A stretch of DNA of 26,633 nt from Thermotogae bacterium (lineage in GTDB: Bacteria; Thermotogota; Thermotogae; UBA12178). The stretch lies in the NCBI GenBank assembly GCA_003641795.1, contig QNAP01000001.1, positions 1 through 26,633 of the forward strand, in the 5' to 3' direction. The notes under the pieces are model-generated. The model ran no database searches, was not told where the DNA came from, and saw only the letters and a list, made by a program, of their open reading frames with translations. Position numbers and translations under genes: made by a program. Shown here one piece after another: positions 1 to 8,482 of the stretch (positions are counted from its first letter, which is position 1; every line of letters starts with the position of its first letter).

Positions 1-1
1 C

Positions 2-304
2 TTGTTAGGTTACTCTCTCAACGACACTATCGTCGTTTATGACAAGATACGGGAGAACATGCGGAAGATGAGAGGAAATCCACCCGAGAAGATCGTTAAC
101 ACGAGTATAAACCAGGTTATCGTGCGCTCTTTGAATACCAGCATCACGACGTTCATAGTAGTACTCTCGCTACTGCTCTTTTCTGGTAAGGTGTTACAAT
201 CCTTTGCCTTTGGGTTGGTTGTGGGTGTGATCGTCGGCACCTACTCTTCGCTTTACATAGCTAGTCCGATCGTCATAGGCTGGTTGAAGCGCAGTTGGAG
301 GTAA
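2..304 (+). CDS. secF: Protein translocase subunit SecF, C-terminal part (5' end outside window)
   Basis: This is the last 100 residues of SecF, a membrane subunit of the SecDF complex that uses the proton motive force to help pull secreted proteins through SecYEG. The segment opens with GYSLNDTIVVYDKIREN, the conserved SecD/SecF loop that follows a transmembrane helix. Two hydrophobic stretches follow (SITTFIVVLSLLLFSG and FAFGLVVGVIVGTYSSLYIA), matching the last membrane helices of the family. The short basic tail ending KRSWR is typical of SecF. The reading frame is open at the left edge, so the start is not visible and the TTG at position 2 is not a real start. secD is expected just upstream. 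pilT follows closely. The family call is confident because motif and topology agree. Confidence 0.93.
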   Translation: MLGYSLNDTIVVYDKIRENMRKMRGNPPEKIVNTSINQVIVRSLNTSITTFIVVLSLLLFSGKVLQSFAFGLVVGVIVGTYSSLYIASPIVIGWLKRSWR

Positions 305-318
305 AGAAAGGGGGTAAC

Positions 319-1401
319 GTGTTCAACGTGTCGAACTTAGAAGAGATGATATACGAGGCCTACAAGATGGGAGCCTCAGATCTTCACTTGTCCGTGGGTG
401 TAGTTCCCACGATACGCTTGCATGGCGAGCTAAAATCCTTTGGAGAGATGGAACCCCTGAGTCGTGAAGCACTGGTGTCTGCCCTCGACCTGTTGATGGA
501 GTCCAAGGGTATCAAACAAAGGGTTGAGTCTCTTGAGCAGAAGGAGCTGGACTTCTCTTTCGGTATAAAGAATGAGGTACGCGTGAGGACCAATCTTTAC
601 TTTGAGCGTAATGAACCCGCCGTTGCTTTTCGTATGATACCCCGCAAGATCAAATCGCTCGATGAACTCGGGTTGCCTCCAATTCTAAAGGAAATGTGTG
701 AACACGACAGGGGATTCGTGCTGGTAGTGGGCCCCACGGGAAGTGGGAAATCAACGACACTCGCGGCCATGCTTGATTACATCAACGCCTCTAAACCCGT
801 TCATATCCTAACCATAGAAGATCCTATCGAGTATGTTCATGACAACAAAGTGGCTCTGGTCCATCAGCGCGAGGTTGGTCAGGACACCACTTCGTTTGCT
901 GATGGATTGAAGTACGCGTTAAGGCAAGATCCCGATGTCATACTTGTAGGTGAGATGAGAGACCTCGAAACCATGGAGCTTGCCCTCACCGCTGCAGAGA
1001 CAGGTCATCTGGTCTTCGCCACCGTGCACACCAATTCTGCACCCCAGACACCAGAAAGGATCATCGGTGCGTTCCCCCCACATCAACAAAACCAGGTCGC
1101 GGTTCAGCTCGCCAATACTCTCGTAGGGATCGTTTACCAGCGGTTGGTTCCCCGTGCGGATATGCCAGGACGCGTCGCCGTGCTGGAAATACTAATCGCG
1201 AACAACGCCATAAAAAACTTGGTACGTGAGATGAAGTTCCACCAAATCGAATCTATCATGCAAGCTAGCGGTAGGCTGGGAATGGTGGTATTCGATGATG
1301 CACTCTTCGACGTTTACAGGCGAGGGTTGATCAGCAAAGAAAGCTTGAAACTCTTCGCCAGAAATTTTGACTACTTGCAAAGGAGAGCAGGAGTACTCTG
1401 A
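319..1401 (+). CDS. pilT: PilT-type secretion/retraction ATPase
   Basis: This is a hexameric cytoplasmic ATPase of the PilT family, which powers type IV pilus retraction and twitching motility. From the GTG at 319 it has 360 residues. The N-terminus carries the ASDLHLSVG signature. The ATPase core has Walker A GPTGSGKS (138-145), an Asp box with IEDPIEY, Walker B DPDVILVGE with Glu212, and a His box with GHLVFATVHTN. The C-terminus has NLVREMKFHQI, a version of the AIRNLIRE motif needed for retraction. The frame stays open back to a TTG at 295 inside secF. The GTG at 319 is preferred because AAAGGGGGT lies just upstream and the N-terminus then matches PilT proteins; GTG 328 is also possible. 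The prfA start follows one base after the stop. No other pilus gene is in the window. Confidence 0.93.
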   Translation: MFNVSNLEEMIYEAYKMGASDLHLSVGVVPTIRLHGELKSFGEMEPLSREALVSALDLLMESKGIKQRVESLEQKELDFSFGIKNEVRVRTNLYFERNEPAVAFRMIPRKIKSLDELGLPPILKEMCEHDRGFVLVVGPTGSGKSTTLAAMLDYINASKPVHILTIEDPIEYVHDNKVALVHQREVGQDTTSFADGLKYALRQDPDVILVGEMRDLETMELALTAAETGHLVFATVHTNSAPQTPERIIGAFPPHQQNQVAVQLANTLVGIVYQRLVPRADMPGRVAVLEILIANNAIKNLVREMKFHQIESIMQASGRLGMVVFDDALFDVYRRGLISKESLKLFARNFDYLQRRAGVL

Positions 1402-1402
1402 G

Positions 1403-2497
1403 ATGCTCGAATCGGAACTGGAGAGAATCATAACCCTTTTGAAGGAGAAAAAGCGCGATCTAGAAGGAAGGATCGCAGAAGGTGGTCTCGCTCCTCAAGA
1501 AATAGTAGAAGTGGGCCGCGAGATAGCAAGAACGAGTGAAATCATATCGCTTTATGAAGAGAAGAAGAGACTGGAGACAGAAATTGGAGACTGGAAGGCG
1601 ATGTTGGACGAGATCGAGCAAGACCAGTTGGATGAGCTGGATGAAACCATCGCGCAGCTTGAAAAGAGGTTAGAACATGTTGAACTAGAGCTTCTGCGAT
1701 TGATTCTTCCACCTGATTCTTTGGAAGAAAGAGACGTGATACTGGAAATCCGTGCTGGAACAGGTGGGGAAGAGTCGGCGCTCTTCGCAGCAGATTTACT
1801 GAGGATGTACTCTAGATATGCTGAAAGAAGGGGCTGGAGCACGAACACTGTCGATGCTTCCATCACGGACTTGGGTGGTTTCAAAAGTGTCATCGTGGAG
1901 ATCAATGGGCGAGGAGCTTTTAGCAGGTTACGTTATGAAAGTGGGGTTCACAGGGTTCAGCGCGTTCCAATCACAGAAAGTGGAGGACGTATACACACCT
2001 CTACGGCCACGGTGGCAATCCTACCGAAGGCAACGGAGGTAGACATAAGAATAGATCCGAAAGATCTCAGAGTAGAGGTTTTCAGGGCTTCGGGTCATGG
2101 AGGACAGCATGTGAACCGCACAGAATCAGCAGTTCGTATCACACATATACCCACAGGAGTTGTGGCAACTTGCCAAAGCGAACGTTCACAGCACCAAAAC
2201 AAAGAGCGCGCCCTTGAAGTCCTGAGGGCACGTCTCTATGAGCTTGAAAGACAGAAGCAACGATCGGAGCTCGATGAGCAACGACGTGAACAGATAGGTT
2301 CGGGGGACAGAAGCGAGAAGATACGCACCTACAACTTCCCTCAAAATCGTGTCACCGATCACAGAATCAACTACACTACCTACAGGCTTCGGGAGATCCT
2401 CGACGGTGATCTCGATGAAATCATCGATAGATTGGTATTTCACGAAACCGTGAGGAGATTCAAGTTGCTTCTCGAACAAATAGACTCAGAGGTGTGA
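1403..2497 (+). CDS. prfA: Peptide chain release factor 1 (RF1)
   Basis: RF1 recognises UAA and UAG stop codons on the ribosome and triggers release of the finished protein. The 364-residue product is close to the usual 355-360. After a coiled, Glu/Lys-rich N-terminal domain, it has the anticodon-like P-x-T motif as PIT (189-191) within RVPITESGGRIHTS. This separates RF1 from RF2, which has SPF there. The catalytic GGQ is at 233-235 in SGHGGQHVNRT, followed by the SERSQHQNK region. The frame extends upstream to ATG 1367 inside pilT, but ATG 1403 has AGGAG nine bases ahead and gives the normal RF1 N-terminus. It starts one base after the pilT stop, so translational coupling is likely. No prmC, the methylase gene often found next to prfA, follows. 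Confidence 0.97.
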   Translation: MLESELERIITLLKEKKRDLEGRIAEGGLAPQEIVEVGREIARTSEIISLYEEKKRLETEIGDWKAMLDEIEQDQLDELDETIAQLEKRLEHVELELLRLILPPDSLEERDVILEIRAGTGGEESALFAADLLRMYSRYAERRGWSTNTVDASITDLGGFKSVIVEINGRGAFSRLRYESGVHRVQRVPITESGGRIHTSTATVAILPKATEVDIRIDPKDLRVEVFRASGHGGQHVNRTESAVRITHIPTGVVATCQSERSQHQNKERALEVLRARLYELERQKQRSELDEQRREQIGSGDRSEKIRTYNFPQNRVTDHRINYTTYRLREILDGDLDEIIDRLVFHETVRRFKLLLEQIDSEV

Positions 2498-2503
2498 TGA
2501 TGA

Positions 2504-3433
2504 ATGAAAGTATTCGCAGTGGATCTTGGAGGTACCTTCATCAAAGTTGGAGTGGTGGATGAAAAAGGTTCGATACGTTGGAAGCGTTCGGTGAAGACAC
2601 CACCACCGGGTAGACCTTTAGAAACGGTTTCTACGCTGGCCAAGCTTTTACGGGAAGCTCAACATGAGTTCCAGATATCGTACATCGGCATAGGGTGTCC
2701 GGGATCCATAGATCGAGACCAAGGTCTTGTACGATATTCCCCTAATCTCGACTGGCACGATTTTCCGCTGGCAGAGGCGCTCTCCAAGGAAACAGGACTG
2801 GAGGTCTACGTGGAAAACGATGCCAACGCCTTCGTCCTCGGAGAGAAGTGGTTTGGAGCCGGTAAGAATTGTGAGCACATTGTGGCGCTCACCTTTGGCA
2901 CGGGGGTTGGCGGAGGAGTGATCTCCCATAATATCTTGATAACGGGGTATCTGGGTATCGGTGCAGAATTGGGGCACGTCATTGTAGAGCCCAACGGCCC
3001 ACAGTGTGGTTGTGGAAGCTATGGATGTCTCGAGGCGATCGCTAGTGCGAGATCGGTGGCGAGGCTTGCTACTGAAATGGTGGAAAAGTATCCCGACTCC
3101 GTGTTGAGCGGGTTGGATCGGATAGCGGCGGAAGATGTGTTCGCCGCCTACCGAAAAGGTGACAAGCTGGCAAAGATACTTTTGGAAAGAGTTACTCACG
3201 GAATAGCGAGGGCTGTAGGTGCATACGTTCAGTTTTTCAACCCCCAGCTGATAGTCTTTGGTGGAGGACTAGCGAGGTCTTCCGACGTTTTGATACCACT
3301 CGTTGAGGAAAAAGTGCCGCTTTACGTAATGCCTTCGTTTCTGGGAACTTTCAAGATCGTACAAAGCCAGCTTCTGGAAGATGCTGGTATAAAGGGGGCT
3401 GCTTCCATAGTTTTTCAGAGAAAACTAACTTAG
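2504..3433 (+). CDS. ROK-family glucokinase
   Basis: This sugar kinase of the ROK family most likely phosphorylates glucose to glucose 6-phosphate with ATP, feeding glycolysis or glycogen synthesis. The 309-residue protein begins with the phosphate-binding DLGGTFIKVGV. The catalytic base is Asp106 in VENDANAF, and a second phosphate loop reads FGTGVGGGV (131-139). The ROK zinc site is complete: His158, Cys168, Cys170 and Cys175 in GPQCGCGSYGCLEAIAS. FNPQLIVFGGGL lies near the end. It has no N-terminal helix-turn-helix, so it is an enzyme and not a ROK repressor. ATG 2504 is six bases after prfA, with GAGGTG inside the prfA end as ribosome site. Glucose specificity is inferred; N-acetylglucosamine, mannose or allose kinases have similar motifs. 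Confidence 0.87.
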   Translation: MKVFAVDLGGTFIKVGVVDEKGSIRWKRSVKTPPPGRPLETVSTLAKLLREAQHEFQISYIGIGCPGSIDRDQGLVRYSPNLDWHDFPLAEALSKETGLEVYVENDANAFVLGEKWFGAGKNCEHIVALTFGTGVGGGVISHNILITGYLGIGAELGHVIVEPNGPQCGCGSYGCLEAIASARSVARLATEMVEKYPDSVLSGLDRIAAEDVFAAYRKGDKLAKILLERVTHGIARAVGAYVQFFNPQLIVFGGGLARSSDVLIPLVEEKVPLYVMPSFLGTFKIVQSQLLEDAGIKGAASIVFQRKLT

Positions 3434-3448
3434 GGAGGGGGAACTTCC

Positions 3449-4654
3449 GTGCTGAGCCGGAGTTTCATGGAGTTGGAGGACACTTACGGTGCCCACAACT
3501 ACAAACCCATACCTGTGGTGATCGAGCGCGGTGAAGGTGTATGGGTGTGGGACGTGGAGGGTAGACGGTATATCGACATGCTTTCATCTTACTCCGCGTT
3601 GAATCACGGACACAGGCATCCGAAAATACTGAAGGCGTTGAAGATGCAGTTAGAAAGAGTTACTCTCACTTCCAGGGCGTTTTACAACGACATGTTGGGG
3701 CGTTTTGAGAAGAAGCTCGCCGAGACAGCCGGGTATGACAAGGTGTTACCGATGAATACGGGTGTCGAAGCCGTGGAAACGGCTTTAAAGATCGCTCGAA
3801 AATGGGGATATCACAAGAAGGGTGTTCCAAAATACGAGGGGAATATCATCGCAGCTTCGGGTAATTTCCACGGTAGAACGATCACCGCGATATCCTTCTC
3901 CACCGAGCCTCAATACAAAAATGGGTTCGGCCCCTTTACTCCAGGTTTCAAAATCGTCCCTTATGGCGACGCAAAAGCAGTGGAGGGGGCAATAGATGAG
4001 AAGACCATAGCGATGATCGTGGAGCCAATCCAAGGTGAAGGTGGCGTCGTCTTACCACCGGAGGGCTATCTGAAGCAGTTGCGGGAGATCGCCGACCAGA
4101 ATGGAATTCTTTTGATCTTCGACGAGATACAGACTGGTCTTGGAAGAACGGGAAAGCTCTTCGCATGGCAATGGGAAGATGCGAGACCCGACATACTCGT
4201 GTTGGGGAAGGCACTTGGAGGCGGTGTTTACCCGGTTTCCGCGGTATTGGCAGATAACTCTGTAATGGAGGTTATGACCCCTGGAGACCATGGTTCCACC
4301 TTCGGTGGCAATCCTTTGGCTGCGGCAGTTGGAATCGCCGCTTTGGAGGTTTTGGAAGAGGAAGAACTCCCTGCCAGAGCGCGAGAGCAAGGAGAGTATT
4401 TCATCGCGAAACTCAGGGAGATCAAGAGCGAATACGTGAAGGAAGTGAGGGGGAAAGGTTTGCTCATTGGAGTGGAGATCAAACCGGAATACGGCTCTGC
4501 AAGGCGATTCTGTGAGAAGCTTGCCAAATTAGGTGTGCTGAGCAAAGAAACCCACGAGCAGGTGATAAGGTTTGCACCTCCGTTGGTGATCAAGTGTGAG
4601 GAGATCGATTGGGCACTGGAAAGAATCGAGAGAGTGTTGGCAGAAGCCTTGTAA
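3449..4654 (+). CDS. rocD: Ornithine aminotransferase (ornithine--oxo-acid transaminase)
   Basis: This class III aminotransferase moves the delta-amino group of ornithine to 2-oxoglutarate, giving glutamate semialdehyde (in equilibrium with pyrroline-5-carboxylate) and glutamate, and so links arginine and proline metabolism. The 401 residues equal the Bacillus RocD length. Ornithine-aminotransferase landmarks are present in order: YGAHNYKPIPVVI near the N-terminus, NHGHRHPKI, TLTSRAFYND, PMNTGVEAVE, GNFHGRT, FDEIQTGLGRTGK with Asp225, and the PLP lysine Lys254 in VLGKALGGG. GDHGSTFGGNPLA and KETHEQVIRFAPPL follow. Acetylornithine aminotransferase (ArgD) is the main alternative, but the TLTSRAFYND and KETH stretches favour RocD. 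GTG 3449 has GGGAGGGGG eight bases ahead. No arginase or proline gene is nearby, so its pathway partners are elsewhere. Confidence 0.88.
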   Translation: MLSRSFMELEDTYGAHNYKPIPVVIERGEGVWVWDVEGRRYIDMLSSYSALNHGHRHPKILKALKMQLERVTLTSRAFYNDMLGRFEKKLAETAGYDKVLPMNTGVEAVETALKIARKWGYHKKGVPKYEGNIIAASGNFHGRTITAISFSTEPQYKNGFGPFTPGFKIVPYGDAKAVEGAIDEKTIAMIVEPIQGEGGVVLPPEGYLKQLREIADQNGILLIFDEIQTGLGRTGKLFAWQWEDARPDILVLGKALGGGVYPVSAVLADNSVMEVMTPGDHGSTFGGNPLAAAVGIAALEVLEEEELPARAREQGEYFIAKLREIKSEYVKEVRGKGLLIGVEIKPEYGSARRFCEKLAKLGVLSKETHEQVIRFAPPLVIKCEEIDWALERIERVLAEAL

Positions 4655-4675
4655 AAGAGATAGTGGGGTGGTGAA

Positions 4676-5986
4676 ATGATAGATCGGTACAGCCTTTCTC
4701 CCATGAAGGAACTTTGGACTCTAAATGCCCAATACCAACGTTGGTTCGAAGTGGAGCTGGCTGTAATAGAGGCTTATGAAGAGGTCGGCATCGCACCACG
4801 TGGAACGGCACGGACCATAAGACGGAAGGTTCGAATAAACGTTCCAGCGATTCTGGAGATAGAGAAGGGAACACACCATGACGTAGTTGCCTTCGTAAAG
4901 CACGTGGTTACCCAACTGGGCTCAGAAGGTCGCTTTTTCCATTTTGGGCTCACTTCCTCCGACGTGGTAGACACGGCGCTTTCTATGGCATTGAGAAGAT
5001 CGTGTAGACTCATTCTCGAACAGTTGGAGGAGTTGCTCCAAGTGCTGTGGAATTTGGCGTTGCGATACCGTAATACCATCACTGTGGGCAGAACCCACGG
5101 CGTGCATGCAGAGCCCACCAGCTTCGGTTTAAAGGTGCTGGGCTGGTATGCGATGATGATGAGAAATCGGGATAGACTCGAGAGAGCACTCGAAGACGTT
5201 TCCTTTGGAAAGATATCGGGAGCGGTTGGTAACTACGCCCACGTAGATCCGAAAGTAGAACGTATTGCTCTCGAAAAGTTATCCCTTCGTCCCATCCCAG
5301 TCAGCACCCAGATAGTGCCGCGAGACGTTCATGCCGCGTTTGTTCAGACGTTGGCGCTTCTGGGGTCATCCGTAGAAACTCTGGCTGTAGAAATTAGACA
5401 CCTTCAACGAACAGAGGTTTTGGAAGTAGAGGAAGCTTTTAAAGAAGGTCAGAGAGGTTCATCAGCTATGCCTCATAAGCGCAACCCCATTCTCAGTGAA
5501 AGACTCTGCGGTCTTTCGAGGCTCTTGAGATCTTACGCCCTCGTTGCCCTCGAAAACGTTCCCTTGTGGCATGAGCGAGACATCTCTCATTCATCTGCAG
5601 AACGGTTCATCTTCCCGGATGCCACAGGCGTTGCCTATTACATATTGGTAACACTCAAGCATTTAGTGGAAGAGCTGAAGGTGAACAAAGAGACGATGCG
5701 CCAGAATCTCGATATCACTGGTGGCTTGATCTATTCGCAGCGTGTGTTGAACACGTTGATAGGATCCGGAATGGACCGTGAGACCGCGTATAAAATCGTT
5801 CAAGAACTTTCGAAAAGAGCGTGGGAAAGTGGGGAGAATTTCTACCATCTTGTGACATCAGACCCGAGGATAACGAGCGTGATCGATTCTGAAGAGTTGG
5901 CGGAGCTTTTCAATCCGGAGTATTACTTGAGAAATATAGACAGAATATACAATAGATTTAAGGAGGTTGGTGGATGCGAAGAGTAG
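4676..5986 (+). CDS. purB: Adenylosuccinate lyase
   Basis: PurB acts twice in purine synthesis: it splits SAICAR to AICAR and adenylosuccinate to AMP, each time releasing fumarate. The 436-residue cytoplasmic enzyme belongs to the fumarase/aspartase superfamily and should form a tetramer. The superfamily signature is GSSAMPHKRNP (261-271), whose flexible loop holds the catalytic Ser263. The other catalytic residues stand at the classic positions, His141 in GRTHGVHAEPT and His68 in EKGTHHDVV. GLTSSDVVDT (91-100) is the third conserved block. ATG 4676 has a GGGGTGGTG ribosome site. Its last 13 bases overlap purA, the enzyme for the step just before its AMP-forming reaction, so the two are probably translated as a coupled pair. 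Confidence 0.97.
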   Translation: MIDRYSLSPMKELWTLNAQYQRWFEVELAVIEAYEEVGIAPRGTARTIRRKVRINVPAILEIEKGTHHDVVAFVKHVVTQLGSEGRFFHFGLTSSDVVDTALSMALRRSCRLILEQLEELLQVLWNLALRYRNTITVGRTHGVHAEPTSFGLKVLGWYAMMMRNRDRLERALEDVSFGKISGAVGNYAHVDPKVERIALEKLSLRPIPVSTQIVPRDVHAAFVQTLALLGSSVETLAVEIRHLQRTEVLEVEEAFKEGQRGSSAMPHKRNPILSERLCGLSRLLRSYALVALENVPLWHERDISHSSAERFIFPDATGVAYYILVTLKHLVEELKVNKETMRQNLDITGGLIYSQRVLNTLIGSGMDRETAYKIVQELSKRAWESGENFYHLVTSDPRITSVIDSEELAELFNPEYYLRNIDRIYNRFKEVGGCEE

Positions 5987-7182
5987 TTATCTTTGGTTTG
6001 CAGTGGGGCGATGAAGGAAAGGGAAAAGTGGTAACCTACTTTTCCCGAGAATTCGATTGGGTTGTGCGCTACAGCGGAGGCAGTAACGCGGGTCATACCG
6101 TGGTTTACAGCGATGATACGAAAGTGATAAATCATCTCGTGCCCTCCTTCGATATTCGTTCGCGCGCGTGCGGTTACATTGGGCCTGGAGTAGTTCTTGA
6201 TCCCCTGGAACTTGTGAAAGAGTTGGGAGAGCTGGAGCGGATTTTCGGAGGAATCGGTGAGAGGTTGAAGATATCCAATCTCTGCCATGTTGTTCTGCCT
6301 CCACACAAAGAGATAGACGCGTCCATAGATGTGAAACGTTCTTGTTCCCTCAGCACTACGCGGCGCGGGATAGGACCTGCGTTGGCAGATAGAGCTTACA
6401 GAATTGGTCTCAGGCTTGTGGAACTTTTGGAAAGCGGCTCCCAGCGAAAGATGGAAGAATACTCCAAAGATTTAAAAGTACTCTACGGTGTGGAGTGGCG
6501 TGATTACACCACCGTTTTGGAGGCGGTGGAACGCCTCAAGCCGCATGTGATCGATCTCATGACATCAAAGCGCCTACTCGAGGAGTCGTCGATTCTCTTT
6601 GAAGGCACGCAAGGAGTACTTTTAGATGTGGATATTGGAACCTATCCTTACGTTACATCTTCAAACTGCGGTGTGACGGGCATAGAACCTGGTCTGGGTT
6701 TTCCAGTTTCCCTCGACGAGAGGCTGGGAGTTTTCAAAGCTTATACCACTCGTGTCGGTGCAGGACCGTTCCCAACGGAGCTTCCAGGCTTTGAGGGAGA
6801 TGAGCTTAGGGAGCGTGGACATGAGTTTGGGGCCACGACTGGCAGAAAGCGGAGATGTGGTTGGCTGGATCTGCCCTTGGTCAGGTTTGCAAACGAAGTT
6901 TCCAAAACCACAGGAATGATTCTTACAAAGGCCGATGTGCTCAACGGAATCGATCAACTGAGGGTATGTGTTGCCTACAAGATCGGTGGCAGATTAGTGG
7001 AAGTGCCTTCGGACCTCTCAGTTTTGGAAAGGGTGACCCCCATGTACGCGGATGTAAAACCTTGGCAAGATCTGCGAGATCCTGCTTTCGAGAAATTTGT
7101 GAAATTTGTCGAGGAGGAAACAGGAGTGCCCGTACGCTACGTCTCCACCGGGCCGGGTGTGGATGAAATGGTGGCGAGGTGA
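5974..7182 (+). CDS. purA: Adenylosuccinate synthetase
   Basis: PurA joins IMP and aspartate using GTP to make adenylosuccinate, the committed step to AMP; PurB encoded just before finishes the conversion. The P-loop-like GLQWGDEGKGK carries catalytic Asp13, and His41 lies in NAGHT, both at the E. coli positions. Other conserved blocks are RRGIGPA, LFEGTQGVLLD, YPYVTSSNC and GHEFGATTGRKRRCGW. The C-terminus reads VPVRYVSTGP. At 402 residues it is shorter than the usual 425-430, with several substitutions in the conserved blocks: GLQW for GAQW, GTQG for GAQG and GPAL for GPAY. ATG 5974 lies inside the purB end, with AGGAGG seven bases ahead. All expected catalytic residues remain, so an active enzyme is expected. 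Confidence 0.96.
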   Translation: MRRVVIFGLQWGDEGKGKVVTYFSREFDWVVRYSGGSNAGHTVVYSDDTKVINHLVPSFDIRSRACGYIGPGVVLDPLELVKELGELERIFGGIGERLKISNLCHVVLPPHKEIDASIDVKRSCSLSTTRRGIGPALADRAYRIGLRLVELLESGSQRKMEEYSKDLKVLYGVEWRDYTTVLEAVERLKPHVIDLMTSKRLLEESSILFEGTQGVLLDVDIGTYPYVTSSNCGVTGIEPGLGFPVSLDERLGVFKAYTTRVGAGPFPTELPGFEGDELRERGHEFGATTGRKRRCGWLDLPLVRFANEVSKTTGMILTKADVLNGIDQLRVCVAYKIGGRLVEVPSDLSVLERVTPMYADVKPWQDLRDPAFEKFVKFVEEETGVPVRYVSTGPGVDEMVAR

Positions 7183-7189
7183 CTCTGCA

Positions 7190-8434
7190 ATGATTCGAAG
7201 GATAAAAGGAACCGAGGATATATACGGTGGAGAGATCGCGTTGTGGCGTTTCGTAGAACAGCGATTCATCGAAGTGGCTCAGCATTATGGATATGAAGAA
7301 ATTCGAACGCCCATCTTGGAACATGCTGATCTCTTTGTTAGAAGCGTGGGAGAAGATACGGACATCGTCAGGAAGGAGATGTACATCTTCGAAGATCGTG
7401 GGGGTAGGAAGATTGCCTTGAGACCGGAAGGCACCGCTGGGATTGTGAGAGCTTACATTGAACACGGGATGACGCGTTTAGGGTCGCCTCAGAAATTCTT
7501 TTACATCGGTCCCATGTTTCGGTACGAGAAACCTCAGGCAGGAAGACAGCGTCAGTTTCATCAGCTCGGTGTGGAAATATTTGGAAGTCCCAGCCACACT
7601 GCCGATGCGGAAATGATCGCACTGGCTTTTCGCTACTTTCAATCCTTGGGACTTGAAAAACTCGCGGTCCACATCAACAGCATAGGATGTCCCAAATGCC
7701 GTCCAACGTACAAGGAAGCTCTGAAAAGATATTACTCGAATCATCTTGAAGGGCTTTGCGATGATTGCAAAGTTCGTTATAGAAGCAATATATTGCGTCT
7801 TCTTGATTGCAAGATAGACACCGAGTTGGCGGAGAACGCGCCACGGTCCGTTGACTTTTTATGTAGCGAATGTAAAGCGCACTTCAATGGATTAACAGAA
7901 GAACTGAGAAAACTCGGTGTTGAATTCGTAGTGGACCATCGACTTGTTAGGGGACTGGACTACTACACCAGAACAACCTTCGAGATCAAGCATGGAGGTC
8001 TTGGAGCACAAGACGCCATCTGCGGAGGAGGACGATACGACAACTTGGTGGAAGAACTTGGCGGAAGGAGTACACCTGCCACTGGCTTTGCAGCAGGTAT
8101 TGAGCGGATCGTGTTGGCACTTAAAGCAGAAAGAAAGGTTCCTCCAGCGGAGGAAAAGAGATTGTTCGTAGCCGCTGCGGATGCATCGGTCAGAGAAAGG
8201 GTTCTGCAGATTGCAGAGCAACTTCGAAGTCTCGGACTGGCTTCGGAAGTCGACGTGATGGATAGAAGTCTTTCAGCTCAAATGAAGTATGCCGCAAGGA
8301 AAGGTTATCGACACGTCATAATCATAGGCGAATCCGAAGTGGAAAGCGATACCCTCACCTTGAGAGATATGAGAACCGGTGAGCAACGTCGAATACCTCA
8401 AGAAAGGTTGAAAGAAGAAGTCCTTGGAAATTAA
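7190..8434 (+). CDS. hisS: Histidyl-tRNA synthetase
   Basis: This class II aminoacyl-tRNA synthetase charges tRNA-His. From ATG 7190 it has 414 residues, near the usual 420. Visible elements are RPEGTAGIVRAYIEH (78-92), motif 2 with FRYEKPQAGRQRQFHQ (110-125), the HisRS histidine-binding RGLDYYTRT (254-262), GGGRYDNL, and motif 3 with TGFAAGIERI (298-307). The anticodon-binding domain follows. An insertion has CxxC pairs at 167/170, 190/193 and 225/228 plus Cys207, as in many bacterial HisRS proteins, and could bind zinc. The frame runs back to an ATG at 7106 inside purA. ATG 7190 is chosen because GAGGTGA precedes it by seven bases and IKGTEDIYGGE is the normal N-terminus. This is the last gene of the first run. 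Confidence 0.97.
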   Translation: MIRRIKGTEDIYGGEIALWRFVEQRFIEVAQHYGYEEIRTPILEHADLFVRSVGEDTDIVRKEMYIFEDRGGRKIALRPEGTAGIVRAYIEHGMTRLGSPQKFFYIGPMFRYEKPQAGRQRQFHQLGVEIFGSPSHTADAEMIALAFRYFQSLGLEKLAVHINSIGCPKCRPTYKEALKRYYSNHLEGLCDDCKVRYRSNILRLLDCKIDTELAENAPRSVDFLCSECKAHFNGLTEELRKLGVEFVVDHRLVRGLDYYTRTTFEIKHGGLGAQDAICGGGRYDNLVEELGGRSTPATGFAAGIERIVLALKAERKVPPAEEKRLFVAAADASVRERVLQIAEQLRSLGLASEVDVMDRSLSAQMKYAARKGYRHVIIIGESEVESDTLTLRDMRTGEQRRIPQERLKEEVLGN

Positions 8435-8461
8435 GAAGAGCAATTCCCGCATATTTGCTAT

Positions 8462-8482
8462 ATTATTGTGAATAATTGCCAA
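8462..8482. promoter_or_regulatory. Overlapping inverted repeats in the hisS-DUF4912 gap, possible operator
   Basis: The 83-nt gap after hisS holds two overlapping dyads. ATTATT-GTG-AATAAT (8462-8476) is a perfect 6-bp inverted repeat. TTGTGAAT-A-ATTGCCAA (8466-8482) matches its own reverse complement at 6 of 8 arm positions. Both cover the spot where a -35 element would sit for the TATAAT at 8491. The half-site TTGTGA recalls redox-sensor (Rex) sites, but those normally span 18 bp with an even centre, so no regulator is assigned. A protein binding here would be well placed to control the glucan and pyruvate-oxidation genes downstream. Confidence 0.3.

Noticed and set aside
2648..3199. Open frame of 183 codons on the minus strand
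   Set aside because: It lies opposite the ROK kinase, whose motifs are all intact on the plus strand. No recognisable domain.
7356..7881. Cys pairs in HisS as a possible novel zinc insertion
   Set aside because: Similar CxxC clusters occur in many bacterial HisRS proteins, so it is normal for the family.
8439..8467. Possible terminator after hisS: AGCAA and TTGCT around 11 bases, then an AT-rich stretch
   Set aside because: The stem is only five base pairs and AT-rich, with no real T-run. It would be unstable, especially in a thermophile.
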